DNA of 41,896 nt from Acidocella sp. (lineage in GTDB: Bacteria; Pseudomonadota; Alphaproteobacteria; Acetobacterales; Acetobacteraceae), in assembly GCA_031291755.1 (NCBI GenBank), contig JARLIK010000006.1, forward strand, positions 1-41,896. The letters are read 5' to 3'. Positions 8,948 to 19,084 of the stretch are shown one piece after another. Both the position numbers and the translations under genes were made by a program. The first letter of the stretch is position 1; every line of letters starts with the position of its first letter. The notes under the pieces were generated by a model that saw only the letters and a program-made list of their open reading frames with translations, did no database searches and was not told the origin of the DNA.

Positions 8948-11545
8948 ATGAACAAAGACGTTGCTTTGGGTGCCAGTCCGGCGATGGCGCAGTGGTTTGC
9001 CATCAAGGCGGACCATGCGGATGCGCTGCTGTTTTTCCGGATGGGGGATTTTTACGAGCTGTTTTTTGAGGATGCGCAGGCGGCCTCGGCGGCGTTGGAC
9101 ATTGCGCTGACGGCGCGGGGCAACCACCAGGGGGTACCCATTGCCATGTGCGGCGTGCCGGTTTCGCAGGCCGAGCTGTATCTGGCGCGGCTGATCCGGC
9201 GGGGTTTCCGGGTGGCAATTGTGGAGCAGATGGAAGACCCGGCGGCGGCCAAGGCACGCGGGGCCAAGGGGCCGCTGGCGCGGGCGGTGGTGCGGCTGGT
9301 CACGCCGGGCACGCTGACCGAGGAGAGCTTGCTGGAAGCGGGCCAGGCGAATTTTCTGGCGGTGGTGGCGCAAACGAGCGTTGAGTCGGCGCTGGCCTGG
9401 CTGGATATTTCAACCGGGCTGTTTGAAACCCAGGCTTGCGATGCGGGCAGTCTGGCGGCGTTGCTGGGCCGGGTTGACCCGGCTGAAATTTTGGCCCCGG
9501 AGAGTGTGGATTTAGGCATCTATGCCCGCCGCCGCGTGGCCTCCGGCGGTCTGGCCATGCAAACGCCTACCCAGCCAGCGCTCGCGCGGCGGGATTTGGC
9601 AGCCGCGTTTGGGGCGGCCAGCCTGGAGGCATTCGGGGTGTTCACCGATGCCGAGGCGCTGGCCGCCGCCACCGCATTGGCTTACGTTAAGGCTACCCAG
9701 ATGGGCGCCATGCCCCGGCTGTCGCGCCCGGTTTCGGCGGGCGGGTCCGGCCAATTATTGATGGACGCCGCCACCCGCGCCAGCCTGGAAATCACCCGCG
9801 CCCGCAGCGGGGCCGAGGCGGGGAGCTTGCTGGGAGCGGTTAAACGCACGGTCAGTGCGGCGGGTGCCCGCAAATTGGCGTCGTGGCTGGCTGCCCCGAT
9901 CACCGACCTTGCGGCCCTGCAATCACGCCAGACCGGCTGGCTGGCCCTGCGCGACGCCCCCGCCGCGCTTGATGGTTTGCGGCTTTGCCTGCGCGGTGCC
10001 CCGGACCTCGCCCGCGCTCTGGCCCGCATTGCCCTCAACCGCGCCGGACCGCGGGATTTGGCCGCGGTGCGCGGGGCACTGGACGCCGCCGCCCAGGCCG
10101 CCGCGCTACTGCCTACCGGCGTCGGCTTGCTTGATGCCGCCGCCAAAGCCCTGGCCCCGGCCCCTGGCCTCGCCGAAACCCTGGCGAAAGCCTTGGCCGA
10201 ACCCGCTCCCCTCAAATTCGATGAAGGCACCGCCATCAGACCCGGGTTCGATGCCGAACTCGATGCCGAGCGGCGTCTGCGTGATGACACCAGGCAGGTG
10301 ATCGCCGCCTTCCAGACCGAGCTTGCGACTCGCTACGGTGTGGCGAGCTTAAAAATCCGTCACCACGCGCAGTTAGGCTACGTGCTGGAAGCCCCCGCCG
10401 TGGCGGTTGAAAAACTGCGTGAAAACCCTGAGCTTATTTTGCGCCAAGGCATGGCCAACGGTGCCCGCTTCACCCACCCGGAACTATCGGCGCTGGATCA
10501 GCGCATCTCTGAAGCCGCCAGCCGCGCCATGGCGCGCGAAAAACTGGTGTTCAACTGGCTGATCAAACAAGTTCTGGCTATGGCCGAAACGCTGGCCGAT
10601 TGCGCCGAGGCGCTGGCGCTGCTCGATGTTTTGCAATCCGCCGCTTCCCTGGCCGCCAACAACCGCTGGTGCCAGCCAGCGTTGTCCGATGATGAAGCCT
10701 TCGAGATCACCGCCGGCCGGCATCCGGTGGTGGAAGCCGCCCTGCCTCCCGGTGTTGGCTTCGTGCCCAACCATTGCGACCTCTCACCCCCGCGGCGTCT
10801 GATGCTGCTGACCGGCCCCAACATGGCCGGTAAATCCACCTATCTGCGCCAAAACGCGCTGCTGACCATCCTCGCCCAGTCCGGCCTGCCGGTCCCTGCC
10901 GAGGCCATGAAGCTTGGCCTGGTTGACCGTTTATTCTCGCGCGTCGGCGGGGCCGATGACCTCGCCAGTGGCCGCTCCACCTTCATGGTCGAGATGATCG
11001 AGGCCGCCGCCATTTTGCACCAGGCCGGCCCCAAGAGCTTTGTCATCGTCGATGAAATTGGCCGCGGCACCGGCACGCGCGACGGCCTAGCCATCGCCCA
11101 GGCGGTATTGGAAGCGCTGCACGGCAACATTCGCTGCCGCGCCATATTTGCCACACATTTCCATGAACTATGCCAGCTCTCCGAAGCATTGCCGCGTTTG
11201 CAGGCGTGCACGATGCGGGTGAAAGAATGGCGGGGCGACGTGGTATTCATGCATGAAGTGGCGGCGGGGGCCGCGCAGAGAAGCTGGGGGGTGCATGTGG
11301 CACGCTTGGCCGGGGTGCCCGAAAGCGTCGCAAAACGCGCAGAATTGTTATTAAAAGCGGCAGAACGTACTGGACCTGCCCCTGGAATGTTGCCACTCTT
11401 CGCCTCCACTGAAATAGCGGCGGACTCAGCCATAGAAACCGAACTTGCAGCCCTCGACCCCGATAAAATGACCCCGCGTGAGGCCCACGCCGCGTTATAC
11501 GAGCTGCGCGCGAAGTTGATGGCGCATCGGGACAAGGCAAGCTAA
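8948..11545 (+). CDS. mutS: DNA mismatch repair ATPase MutS
   Basis: 865 residues. It recognises base mismatches and small loops and recruits MutL. The N-terminal mismatch-wedge motif GDFYELF has Phe35 and Glu37. The C-terminal ABC-type ATPase has the Walker A GPNMAGKS at residues 623-630 and Walker [16 protein letters not shown] with Asp702-Glu703. I prefer ATG 8948 over the in-frame ATG at 8927 because the family N-terminus begins close to the wedge. Neither has a Shine-Dalgarno sequence. A TATAGT hexamer at 8935-8940 ends 7 bases before ATG 8948, which would fit a leaderless or nearly leaderless transcript (inference). glnD follows after 4 bases, so the two are likely cotranscribed. Confidence 0.97.
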   Translation: MNKDVALGASPAMAQWFAIKADHADALLFFRMGDFYELFFEDAQAASAALDIALTARGNHQGVPIAMCGVPVSQAELYLARLIRRGFRVAIVEQMEDPAAAKARGAKGPLARAVVRLVTPGTLTEESLLEAGQANFLAVVAQTSVESALAWLDISTGLFETQACDAGSLAALLGRVDPAEILAPESVDLGIYARRRVASGGLAMQTPTQPALARRDLAAAFGAASLEAFGVFTDAEALAAATALAYVKATQMGAMPRLSRPVSAGGSGQLLMDAATRASLEITRARSGAEAGSLLGAVKRTVSAAGARKLASWLAAPITDLAALQSRQTGWLALRDAPAALDGLRLCLRGAPDLARALARIALNRAGPRDLAAVRGALDAAAQAAALLPTGVGLLDAAAKALAPAPGLAETLAKALAEPAPLKFDEGTAIRPGFDAELDAERRLRDDTRQVIAAFQTELATRYGVASLKIRHHAQLGYVLEAPAVAVEKLRENPELILRQGMANGARFTHPELSALDQRISEAASRAMAREKLVFNWLIKQVLAMAETLADCAEALALLDVLQSAASLAANNRWCQPALSDDEAFEITAGRHPVVEAALPPGVGFVPNHCDLSPPRRLMLLTGPNMAGKSTYLRQNALLTILAQSGLPVPAEAMKLGLVDRLFSRVGGADDLASGRSTFMVEMIEAAAILHQAGPKSFVIVDEIGRGTGTRDGLAIAQAVLEALHGNIRCRAIFATHFHELCQLSEALPRLQACTMRVKEWRGDVVFMHEVAAGAAQRSWGVHVARLAGVPESVAKRAELLLKAAERTGPAPGMLPLFASTEIAADSAIETELAALDPDKMTPREAHAALYELRAKLMAHRDKAS

Positions 11546-11549
11546 AATA

Positions 11550-14354
11550 ATGGATATGCCAAATTCAACCGCCTCGTCCCACAAGCCTCCTGAAATTGCC
11601 GCCGCCCTGGCTAGCTTGGTGCCGCTGACCGCCCCGCCGGCGCGTGAAATCGCGCTCGCTATTTTTCGTAGGCAGTTGGGCCGCATTCAATCGCACGTTC
11701 AAACCCGTTTTGAGCGCGACAATATCAACGGCCTCGCCGCCGGGCGTTTGCATGCCGGGTTGATGGATGAATTGCTGCAAGCCTTGTTCGGCTATGCGTT
11801 GGCGATCCTGCCGATTGAGAAATCTGATCGTCTGGCGATGGCTGCCACCGGCGGTTATGGCCGCGCCACCTTGGCGCCGTTCTCCGACATTGACTTGCTG
11901 TTCCTCACCGACACCAAAGCCCCCGAGCGGGTGGAACGTGCGGTCGAGTTTATTTTATATTTCCTATGGGACCTTGGGTTGAAGGTCGGCCACGCGACGC
12001 GCTCCATCCAGGAATGCCTGAGGGAAGCCAAGGGCGATGTCACCATCCGCACCAGCCTGCTCGATGCCCGCTGCCTGTGCGGCGACCGTCCGCTGTTTGC
12101 TGATTTCCAGAAGGCCTTCCGCGCTGACTGCGCCGTTGATGGCCCGGCTGAATATATCGCCGCCAAGCAGGCCGAGCGAGCCGCCCGCCATCGCCGCTTT
12201 GGCGAAACCCCTTTCATGGTTGAGCCGAATGTGAAAGAGGGCAGGGGTGGCCTCAGGGATTTGCAAACGCTCTATTGGCTGTCGCGCTACGTGTTCAACA
12301 CCTTCGCCATGACTGAGCTGGTCGGCAAGGATGCGCCCGGCGGCGGGATTCTCACCGAAACCGAAGCCCGCGCCTGTAAACGTGCCTGGGAATATTTATG
12401 GACCGTGCGGTTTCATCTGCATTACGTCGCGGGCCGCGCCGAGGAGCGTTTAACATTCGACTTCCAGCCGGTGGTGGGTGCCCGCATGGGCTATACCAAG
12501 CATGGCCGCCAGGATGGTGTGGAGCGCTTCATGCGGCATTACTTCCTGGTGGTGCGCGAAGTGGCGCGTGTGACCGGGGTGCTGGAACCGGCGTTGATCC
12601 GTGCTGCCCTCGGCCCGCCCGCCATCGCCAAAACCACCGACGCCGCATTGCTCGAAGCTGGCTTTGTGCTGGCCGATGGCAAAATTCTATTCGCCCCTGG
12701 TCATGAGCCGGAGTCCGACCCTACAGCAATTTTCCGCATCTTGCTGAACGCCCGCGACCGTAATCTGGAATTGCACCCGTTGGCGCTGCGCATGCTGATC
12801 CGCAGTTCCAACCTCGCGGCGGATTTGCGTGGCAACAAGCAGGCGGCGGCGTTGTTCCTCAATTTGCTTTGCGGCGGTGAGGACAAGGACGGCAGTGAGC
12901 GCTCCTGCGATTCCGCCCGCTGGCTGACTCTGCTGAATGAAACCGGCGTGCTCGGGCGCTATTTGCCGGACTGGCGGCGCATCGTCGGGCAGATGCAATT
13001 TGATACTTACCATGTCTATACCGTCGATGTTCATACCGTGCAGGCCATCAAGGTGTTGAACACCATCGAAGCCGGAGACCTCTCGCAAATCGCCCCGGTG
13101 GCGAGCGAGTTGATGGAACAGGTGCAATCGCGCCGCGCTTTGTACGTGGCGCTGCTCCTGCATGACATCGCCAAAGGCCGCGGCGGCGACCATTCCGAAC
13201 TCGGTGCCGAAATTGCCCTGCATGTCGGCCCCGCCTTGGGTCTCACCGCCGAGGAGACCGAAATGGCCTCCTGGTTGATTCTACATCATCTGCTCCTCAG
13301 CCAGACCGCCTTTTCCCGCGACATCGACGACCCCAAAACCATCCTCGACCTGGCCGACACCATTCAATCGCCGGAGCGGTTGCGTTTACTCCTCATCCTC
13401 ACCGTCTCGGATATCCGTGCAGTTTCCCCGAAAGTCTGGAACGGCTGGAAGGCCACGCTGCTGCGCGAACTCTATGCCCGCGTCGCCGAAGTGCTAGAAG
13501 GCGGGCTGTCCACCACCGAGCGTGACGCCCGCATCAGCCGGGTCAAGGATGTTGTCGGCGAGATGCTGTCTGATTGGCCGGCAGCGGCGCGAGAAGAATT
13601 TCTCTCACTTGGTTATCCCAGCTACTGGCTTGGTTTCGACCCCGAGAGCATCGAGCGCCATGCCCGCATGATCCGCGATGCCAAAACCCGCAACGCGCCG
13701 CTGACGGTCCATGCCGAGCCATTGCCAGCCCGTGCTGTGACTGAAGTCGTGGTTTATACCGCCGACCATGCTGGCCTATTCAGCCGCATCGCCGGTGCGC
13801 TGGCCATCGCGGGCGCCTCGATCGTCGATGCCCGCATCCATACCCTCACGGATGGCATGGCGCTGGATACTTTCTGGATTCAGGACGCTGCCGGTGGCCC
13901 GTTTGATGCCCCGCACCGCCTGGCCCGGCTCTCAACTTTGGTGGAACAGGCCCTCGAAGGCCGCCTCAAGCTCAGTACCGAAATCCGTAAGGCCACCCGT
14001 AGCCTGCTGCCGGGCCGGATGCGCGCGATCCATGTGCCGCCGCGTGTGGTGGTCGATAACCGCGCCTCGAATCGCCATACCGTTATCGAGGTCAATGGCC
14101 GTGACCGTCCAGGTCTGCTGCACGATGTCACCGCCGCGATCAGCGACGAGGGGCTGCAAATCGCCTCGGCGCATGTCACCACCTACGGCGTTCGCGCCGT
14201 TGACGTGTTCTACGTCAAGGACGTGTTTGGCATGAAGATCGAGAACGAGCGCAAGCTGGCGCAATTGCGCAACGCTTTGCTTGAAGCCCTGACCCCGACC
14301 GCCGAAGACCCACCCCCGGTTGCAACCCCCAAACGCCGGGCCAACGCTGCGTAA
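11550..14354 (+). CDS. glnD: PII uridylyltransferase / uridylyl-removing enzyme
   Basis: 934 residues. GlnD is the glutamine sensor that adds UMP to PII proteins when nitrogen is scarce and removes it when glutamine is plentiful. The domain order is complete: nucleotidyltransferase motif GGYGRATLAPFSDID (residues 101-115, with Asp113 and Asp115), HD phosphohydrolase domain with His538-Asp539 in LLLHDIAKGRGGDH, and two C-terminal ACT domains beginning near residues 733 (VVVYTADHAGLF) and 846 (VIEVNGRDRPGLL). It starts 4 bases after mutS; a second ATG two codons on is an alternative. With GlnE upstream, both covalent-modification enzymes of the nitrogen cascade are in this window. Confidence 0.97.
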   Translation: MDMPNSTASSHKPPEIAAALASLVPLTAPPAREIALAIFRRQLGRIQSHVQTRFERDNINGLAAGRLHAGLMDELLQALFGYALAILPIEKSDRLAMAATGGYGRATLAPFSDIDLLFLTDTKAPERVERAVEFILYFLWDLGLKVGHATRSIQECLREAKGDVTIRTSLLDARCLCGDRPLFADFQKAFRADCAVDGPAEYIAAKQAERAARHRRFGETPFMVEPNVKEGRGGLRDLQTLYWLSRYVFNTFAMTELVGKDAPGGGILTETEARACKRAWEYLWTVRFHLHYVAGRAEERLTFDFQPVVGARMGYTKHGRQDGVERFMRHYFLVVREVARVTGVLEPALIRAALGPPAIAKTTDAALLEAGFVLADGKILFAPGHEPESDPTAIFRILLNARDRNLELHPLALRMLIRSSNLAADLRGNKQAAALFLNLLCGGEDKDGSERSCDSARWLTLLNETGVLGRYLPDWRRIVGQMQFDTYHVYTVDVHTVQAIKVLNTIEAGDLSQIAPVASELMEQVQSRRALYVALLLHDIAKGRGGDHSELGAEIALHVGPALGLTAEETEMASWLILHHLLLSQTAFSRDIDDPKTILDLADTIQSPERLRLLLILTVSDIRAVSPKVWNGWKATLLRELYARVAEVLEGGLSTTERDARISRVKDVVGEMLSDWPAAAREEFLSLGYPSYWLGFDPESIERHARMIRDAKTRNAPLTVHAEPLPARAVTEVVVYTADHAGLFSRIAGALAIAGASIVDARIHTLTDGMALDTFWIQDAAGGPFDAPHRLARLSTLVEQALEGRLKLSTEIRKATRSLLPGRMRAIHVPPRVVVDNRASNRHTVIEVNGRDRPGLLHDVTAAISDEGLQIASAHVTTYGVRAVDVFYVKDVFGMKIENERKLAQLRNALLEALTPTAEDPPPVATPKRRANAA

Positions 14355-14458
14355 TCACTTCCCCGAATTATTTCATTTGACGAGCACCTTGACGTTCGCA
14401 TAACCTAAATGACGTAAACGTTATATTTAAAAACGAACGTTCAAATAGGGATGCCGTC

Positions 14459-16414
14459 ATGAAAAAAATCTCGCACCGCTTTGCGCCGCTGCTGTTTGCC
14501 GCAACTTGCCTATCGCCAGTCGCCGCCCACGCCGGCAGTTTTTATGCCTTCGGTGACAGTCTGGTCGATAATGGCAATATCCCACGGGTTTATGGCGTGC
14601 CGTTCGTCGATATCGAGGGTGCTCTGGCACCCTATTACGACAATGGCCGGTTCTCCAACGGTCCCACCTGGGCGGAAGATTTACCCGGCCTGACTGGTTT
14701 GTCGTTCTCGGTTGGCAATGATTATGGGGTCGGTGGTGCCTTCGCCGGTCCGCTGACGATTGGTGTGACGACCTACAATAATCTCTCGAATTACGAAGGC
14801 CTGCCAGTGCCGCTCCCCAGTTTCGATGAGGAGGTATCAACTTTCGCAACTGACGGCGGTCATTTTGGTCCGGGCGATGTGGTCGGCGTCTGGGTAGGGG
14901 CCAATAATTATTTCGTCGCCGCCGATGAAATTGCGCTGGACCCCAGTGCCGCCTCAACCATCATCACCGCGGCTGTCACGCAGGACATCACGCAAATCGA
15001 AACCGGCGTCGGCGGGCTGATTTCTCTGGGAGCCAAAACCCTGATCGTGCAAGATCTGCCCTTGCTGGGATTCACCCCGGATTTTAACACTTCACCACTT
15101 GCAACGATTGAAGCTGTTGATGCGATTTCGGTCGCGCATGATTCAAATTTATCGCTGGCGATGGGATTTCTTCATAATTCCACCGGCGCCAATATCATCC
15201 TTGTCAACGAGCAGCAATTATTCAATGAAGTTTTGGCCAACCCCGCAGCCTATGGCATCACTAACACCACCACCGCCTGCGTTACCGTCACCGCCTGCCT
15301 CACCGGCTCAACCGCCACGCAGGATACGTATTTGTTCTGGGATGGCGTTCACCCCACCGCTGGCATTCATCAATTTATCGCTGAATATGCCGCCGCTGAT
15401 TTGAACGCGCTGCGGGCACTGACTGCCCCTGCGCAAATCGCCGCTGATGGCCAGGCCGCATTTTCCTCTCAGCTCGGTGCGCGGATGAGCGATCTGCAAG
15501 CCGGCGCCAGCGGCTTTGCGCTGAATTTACCGCAGCATAACATGGTGGCCGAACTCGGTGCCAACGACGCCGCCCCGGCTGCGCAAGTTGGCAAACTCTC
15601 AGGCTTTCTGAGCGGTAGTTACGATTTCGGCAGCCGCAACCCGACCGCCGTCACCAGCAGCTTTACCTACGATGTTGCCAGTTTCGCGCTTGGTGTGGAT
15701 GACCGTATCGCCGACGGTGTTGCCGTCGGTGCAGCACTTGGTTACGGTAACGACAGCGGCTCGGTGCAATATGGAAGCAAGGTTTCCGCCAATGCCTATC
15801 AGCTCGGCGCCTACGCCACCTTCTATCAGCCGAGCTTCTTCCTGAACCTGAAATTCGCCTACGGAATTGATAACTACAACAACACCCGCCCTGGCGTGCT
15901 GGCCGGCAACATCACCGCCAAACCCGGCGGCAGCACCTACGATTTTGGTATGGATGCTGGCTATGTCATGCATTATCGCAATTTCGCCTTCGGACCGATT
16001 GCGGGCATTGATGCTGCCAATGCCCATATCAACGCCTATACAGAATCCGGTGATCCTGCTCTTACGCAGTCGGTCAGTGCGCAGGATTACCAGCGCGTGA
16101 TTGCCGATGTTGGGCTTAGTGGCTCAACCGAACTAACGCTCGGCTCAGCCATTTTGCGCCCGCACGCCAGCGTCACGGTTGATGATCTGGTCTCCGGCAA
16201 TGGCGGCAGCTTCACCAGCGTGTTCACCGATGAACCCGGCGTTGATCTGACATCTAACTACCTCAGCACCACGCATATCTGGGCGGAACTCAGTGGCGGT
16301 GTGTCAGCCATCATAACCCCGAGGCTCTCGCTCAGTGCCGATTTTGCCACCACCGTTGCGAAAGCCGATGGTGAAGATCATCAGGTTTCGGCAAATTTGC
16401 GGTATAGTTTCTAA
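14459..16414 (+). CDS. GDSL/SGNH esterase autotransporter (type Va secretion)
   Basis: 651 residues. A Sec signal peptide ends at about AHA25. The passenger is a GDSL hydrolase: nucleophile Ser34 in FGDSLVDNGN, the GANN block in VWVGANNYF, and the Asp295/His298 pair in WDGVHPT. The C-terminal 270 or so residues are rich in alternating aromatic and polar strands and end in LRYSF, with the terminal phenylalanine of outer-membrane beta-barrels, so the protein should expose a lipase/esterase on the cell surface, like EstA-type autotransporters. AGGG sits 8 bases before the ATG. The 104-base upstream gap carries three ACGTT motifs (14392, 14418, 14437), the third inside the palindrome GAACGTTC. 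A GC-rich hairpin follows the stop. Confidence 0.9.
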   Translation: MKKISHRFAPLLFAATCLSPVAAHAGSFYAFGDSLVDNGNIPRVYGVPFVDIEGALAPYYDNGRFSNGPTWAEDLPGLTGLSFSVGNDYGVGGAFAGPLTIGVTTYNNLSNYEGLPVPLPSFDEEVSTFATDGGHFGPGDVVGVWVGANNYFVAADEIALDPSAASTIITAAVTQDITQIETGVGGLISLGAKTLIVQDLPLLGFTPDFNTSPLATIEAVDAISVAHDSNLSLAMGFLHNSTGANIILVNEQQLFNEVLANPAAYGITNTTTACVTVTACLTGSTATQDTYLFWDGVHPTAGIHQFIAEYAAADLNALRALTAPAQIAADGQAAFSSQLGARMSDLQAGASGFALNLPQHNMVAELGANDAAPAAQVGKLSGFLSGSYDFGSRNPTAVTSSFTYDVASFALGVDDRIADGVAVGAALGYGNDSGSVQYGSKVSANAYQLGAYATFYQPSFFLNLKFAYGIDNYNNTRPGVLAGNITAKPGGSTYDFGMDAGYVMHYRNFAFGPIAGIDAANAHINAYTESGDPALTQSVSAQDYQRVIADVGLSGSTELTLGSAILRPHASVTVDDLVSGNGGSFTSVFTDEPGVDLTSNYLSTTHIWAELSGGVSAIITPRLSLSADFATTVAKADGEDHQVSANLRYSF

Positions 16415-16434
16415 TTTCCGCCGTTGTCATCGGC

Positions 16435-16464
16435 CGCGCCGCATTCCCAACCGGATGCGGCGCG
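16435..16464 (+). terminator. Hairpin after the autotransporter gene
   Basis: CGCGCCGCAT (16435-16444) pairs perfectly with ATGCGGCGCG (16455-16464) across a 10-base loop, beginning 20 bases after the autotransporter stop. There is no T-run, so it may be a weak intrinsic terminator or an mRNA 3'-end stabiliser. Confidence 0.5.
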
Positions 16465-16478
16465 GGCTGTCAGTTACC

Positions 16479-16515
16479 CAAAACGTTTGCAAAACGTTAC
16501 GTAAAATGCGATAAG
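16479..16515 (+). promoter_or_regulatory. Candidate promoter with tandem CAAAACGTT operator repeats
   Basis: CAAAACGTT occurs twice with an 11-base period (16479 and 16490), close to one helical turn. The second half of the first repeat overlaps a -35-like TTGCAA (16487-16492), which lies 17 bases from a -10-like GATAAG (16510-16515), 31 bases before the DUF805 gene. The AAACGTTT core resembles LacI/PurR-family operators; the regulator is unknown. Confidence 0.4.
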
Positions 16516-16546
16516 CCCCACATAAACCCATGAGGGGATAAGGCGG

Positions 16547-17041
16547 ATGTCAGGTTCGGTTTTTTGCCGTCATTGCGGCGCTTCAATCAACGAACTCGCC
16601 CCTTTTTGCCCAAAATGCGGCGCTCCGCAGCGGGCCGAGGCGGGCGGTGATGGCATCCCGCGCACTTTTGGCAATTCGATCAAAATCTGCTGGAGCAAAT
16701 ACGCCGATTTCTCAGGCCGTGCGCCGCGTGCCGAATATTGGTACTGGACTTTATTCGCAGTACTGCTCGGCATCGGTGCTGCCTTGGTCGCCGGTACGCT
16801 GGTAATTGCCACTGATAGCCGTGCCCCTGCGATTCTGCGGATTGTGGTCGATCTTGTGCTGTTCCTGCCCGGCCTTGCGGTGCAGGTTCGTCGCCTGCAC
16901 GATCTTGATAAAACCGGCTGGTGGCTGCTGCTGTTTTTCATCCCCATCGTCGGCTGGATCATCCTGCTGGTGTGGTTGTGCACGCAGGGCACTCGCGGTC
17001 CCAACCAGTATGGGCCGGATACGCTGCCTGCCGGCTACTAA
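16547..17041 (+). CDS. Zinc-ribbon and DUF805 membrane protein
   Basis: 164 residues in two parts. Residues 1-30 form a zinc ribbon with two CxxC knuckles (FCRHCGAS and FCPKCGAP). The rest is a DUF805 domain, recognisable by GRAPRAEYWYW and the VRRLHDLDKTGWW segment, with three predicted membrane spans (about residues 64-88, 96-115 and 124-145). DUF805 proteins have no established function. The ATG follows GGGGATAAGGCGG. It stands alone between the autotransporter and the malonyl-CoA decarboxylase genes. Confidence 0.88.
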   Translation: MSGSVFCRHCGASINELAPFCPKCGAPQRAEAGGDGIPRTFGNSIKICWSKYADFSGRAPRAEYWYWTLFAVLLGIGAALVAGTLVIATDSRAPAILRIVVDLVLFLPGLAVQVRRLHDLDKTGWWLLLFFIPIVGWIILLVWLCTQGTRGPNQYGPDTLPAGY

Positions 17042-17132
17042 CTTAGCCTGTTCATCGGCCGGATTCTTAGGTAAATTCTGTAAACGTCAGATGAGGCGCT
17101 ATCGTGCGTCTGAATACCGAAGGAGCCAGCCA

Positions 17133-18536
17133 ATGCCGGAGCAGCGCCCTGCCGCCAACGATAAGCCAAAAGACCGGCTGGCATTGGGCCGCGCGTGGCT
17201 GGACCGTCTTGGTGTCAACCGCTTCTGGTCCAATATCGCCGACCGAGGGCGCGGCTTCGTCTCGCTCCCCCCAGCCACTCTCAAACCCAGCCAGCGCGCC
17301 ACCATGCTGGCCGATGCTTTAATCTCGGGCCGCGGCGAAGCCTCAGGCGCTGCCATCGCCCGTGAATTGCACGCGGTGATCGCCGCGCTGGAAACCCCCG
17401 AGCGGCTTGATTTCTACAAATATCTCGCCAGCCATTTTTCCCCGGACGATAAAAAACTCACCGCTGCCGCGCAGGCGTATCTGGCCAGCCCAGACCCGCA
17501 GACCGCGACACAACTGGCAGACGCCGCCGAGCCTTTGCGGCAGGAATTGCTGCGCCGGATGAACATGGCCGCCGGCGGCACCGCCATGCTGGTGGCGATG
17601 CGCAAGGAAATGCAGACCTATCTGCGCGCCAACCCGGACCTCAAGCCGCTCGATTCCGACCTGCGGCATTTGTTCTCCTCCTGGTTCAATCGCGGCTTTT
17701 TGCAACTGCGCCGGATCGATTGGCAAACCCCCGCCGCCGTGCTGGAAAAACTCATCACCTATGAAGCCGTGCATGAAATCGCCGGCTGGGAGGATTTGCG
17801 CCGCCGCCTCTCCGCCGACCGCCGTTGCTTCGCCTTCTTCCACCCGGCCTTGCCCGGCGAGCCGCTGATCTTCGTTGAAGTTGCGCTGGTGCAGGGCCTC
17901 GCCGCCTCGGTGCAGAACCTGCTGGCCCCCGACAGCAACGAGGCCGAGCAGGCAGCCCGCGCCGCCGAGGCCGACACCGCCATCTTCTACTCGATCTCGA
18001 ACTGTCAGGACGGGTTGCGCGGCATCTCGTTCGGCAACTTCCTGATCAAACAGGTGGTCGAGGAATTAAAGGCCGAACTGCCCAACCTCACGCAATTCTC
18101 CACCCTCTCGCCAGTGCCGGGCTTCCGCGCCTGGGCTGAAAAACATTTGCCCGACGAAGAAAAAGCAGCACTTGCCGAACCCAACTGGTGGCTGGACGCG
18201 CAAGCCTCCGCCGCCTTGCAAGCCGCCACACTTCGCCACTGTGCCGCCTACCTCACCGGCGCCGGCCGCGATCCGGTGGCAAAATTCCACCTTGGCAACG
18301 GCGCCCGCCTCGAGCGCATCAACTGGCTCGGCAACCCCGCCGAACGCGGCATGGCGGAATCGTACGGCATCATGGTCAATTATGTTTATGACCTCGCCAG
18401 CATCGAAGCCAACCACGAAGCCTTCGTGCGCGACGGCATCATCGCCCGCTCCGACGCGGTGGACGCCCTGCTCACCGACCCCGCCACCGCACCCCGCCCG
18501 CGCCTCACCGCCGCCCTGGCCAAACTCCGAGGATAA
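17133..18536 (+). CDS. Malonyl-CoA decarboxylase
   Basis: 467 residues. The enzyme converts malonyl-CoA to acetyl-CoA and CO2. The C-terminal catalytic GNAT-like domain is clear: ISNCQDGLRGISFGNFL with Ser299, LSPVPGFRAW, and HLGNGARLERINW with His386, followed by ESYGIMVNYVYD. The frame is open back into the DUF805 gene, but ATG 17133 has AAGGAG at the right distance and gives a normal family length. A CMD-family gene follows after 2 bases, so they are probably cotranscribed. No malonyl-CoA synthetase or malonate transporter gene is nearby, so the source of malonyl-CoA is not shown. Confidence 0.95.
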   Translation: MPEQRPAANDKPKDRLALGRAWLDRLGVNRFWSNIADRGRGFVSLPPATLKPSQRATMLADALISGRGEASGAAIARELHAVIAALETPERLDFYKYLASHFSPDDKKLTAAAQAYLASPDPQTATQLADAAEPLRQELLRRMNMAAGGTAMLVAMRKEMQTYLRANPDLKPLDSDLRHLFSSWFNRGFLQLRRIDWQTPAAVLEKLITYEAVHEIAGWEDLRRRLSADRRCFAFFHPALPGEPLIFVEVALVQGLAASVQNLLAPDSNEAEQAARAAEADTAIFYSISNCQDGLRGISFGNFLIKQVVEELKAELPNLTQFSTLSPVPGFRAWAEKHLPDEEKAALAEPNWWLDAQASAALQAATLRHCAAYLTGAGRDPVAKFHLGNGARLERINWLGNPAERGMAESYGIMVNYVYDLASIEANHEAFVRDGIIARSDAVDALLTDPATAPRPRLTAALAKLRG

Positions 18537-18538
18537 CC

Positions 18539-19084
18539 ATGACCGACCGTCTGCCCCCACTCCCCGATGCGTACCTCACCCCAGCGCAGCGGGACGCCAA
18601 GGCTGAAATCATCAACGGCCCGCGCGGCGTGTTCGAAGGTCCCTTCATCCCGCTGCTGCGCAGCCCCGACCTGATGAACCGCCTCGAAAAAGTCGGCGAA
18701 TACCTCCGCTTCGGCAGCGTCCTGCCCCCGACGATCCGTGAACTGGCTATCCTGATGGTCGCCCGCGCCTACCACCAGCAAACCGAATGGGCCATCCACC
18801 ACCCCATCGCCCACAAAACCGGCCTCGCCCCCGACACCATCACCGCCATCAGCCAAGGCCGCCGCCCGCCAGACCTATCAGCCTCCGAACAAGCCGCCTG
18901 GGACTTCCTCACCGAACTCGAAGCCAGCCGTACCGTCAGCACCCCAACCTTCGCCGCCGCCGCCGAACATTTCTCCGAACAAGGCGTCATCGACCTCACA
19001 ACCATCGCCGGCTACTACGCCACCCTCGCCATGATCATGAACATCGCCCAAACCCCGCCGCCCGCCGGAGAACGGCTGCCCTGA
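18539..19084 (+). CDS. Carboxymuconolactone decarboxylase (CMD) family protein
   Basis: 181 residues of the all-helical AhpD/CMD superfamily. The core RELAILMVARAYHQQTEWAIHHPIA matches the Glu-x-Trp-x2-His pattern of the decarboxylase-like branch. There is no cysteine anywhere in the protein, so the AhpD-type CxxC peroxidase activity is excluded. A true 4-carboxymuconolactone decarboxylase role is not supported by neighbours. It begins 2 bases after the malonyl-CoA decarboxylase stop. Its own TGA lies in the first bases of the outer arm of the downstream inverted repeat. Confidence 0.85.
   Translation: MTDRLPPLPDAYLTPAQRDAKAEIINGPRGVFEGPFIPLLRSPDLMNRLEKVGEYLRFGSVLPPTIRELAILMVARAYHQQTEWAIHHPIAHKTGLAPDTITAISQGRRPPDLSASEQAAWDFLTELEASRTVSTPTFAAAAEHFSEQGVIDLTTIAGYYATLAMIMNIAQTPPPAGERLP

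Noticed and set aside
8672..9373. N-terminal extension of the ycgN-like ORF
   Set aside because: It runs through the inverted repeat and antisense to mutS; family similarity begins only at ATG 8671.
14389..14426. Strong sigma-70 promoter for the autotransporter (TTGACG with TTATAT)
   Set aside because: The two hexamers are about 26 bases apart, too far for a normal spacer; other -10 choices are weak.
16806..17132. Upstream extension of the malonyl-CoA decarboxylase ORF
   Set aside because: It overlaps the DUF805 gene in another frame; a good ribosome-binding site and family N-terminus support ATG 17133.
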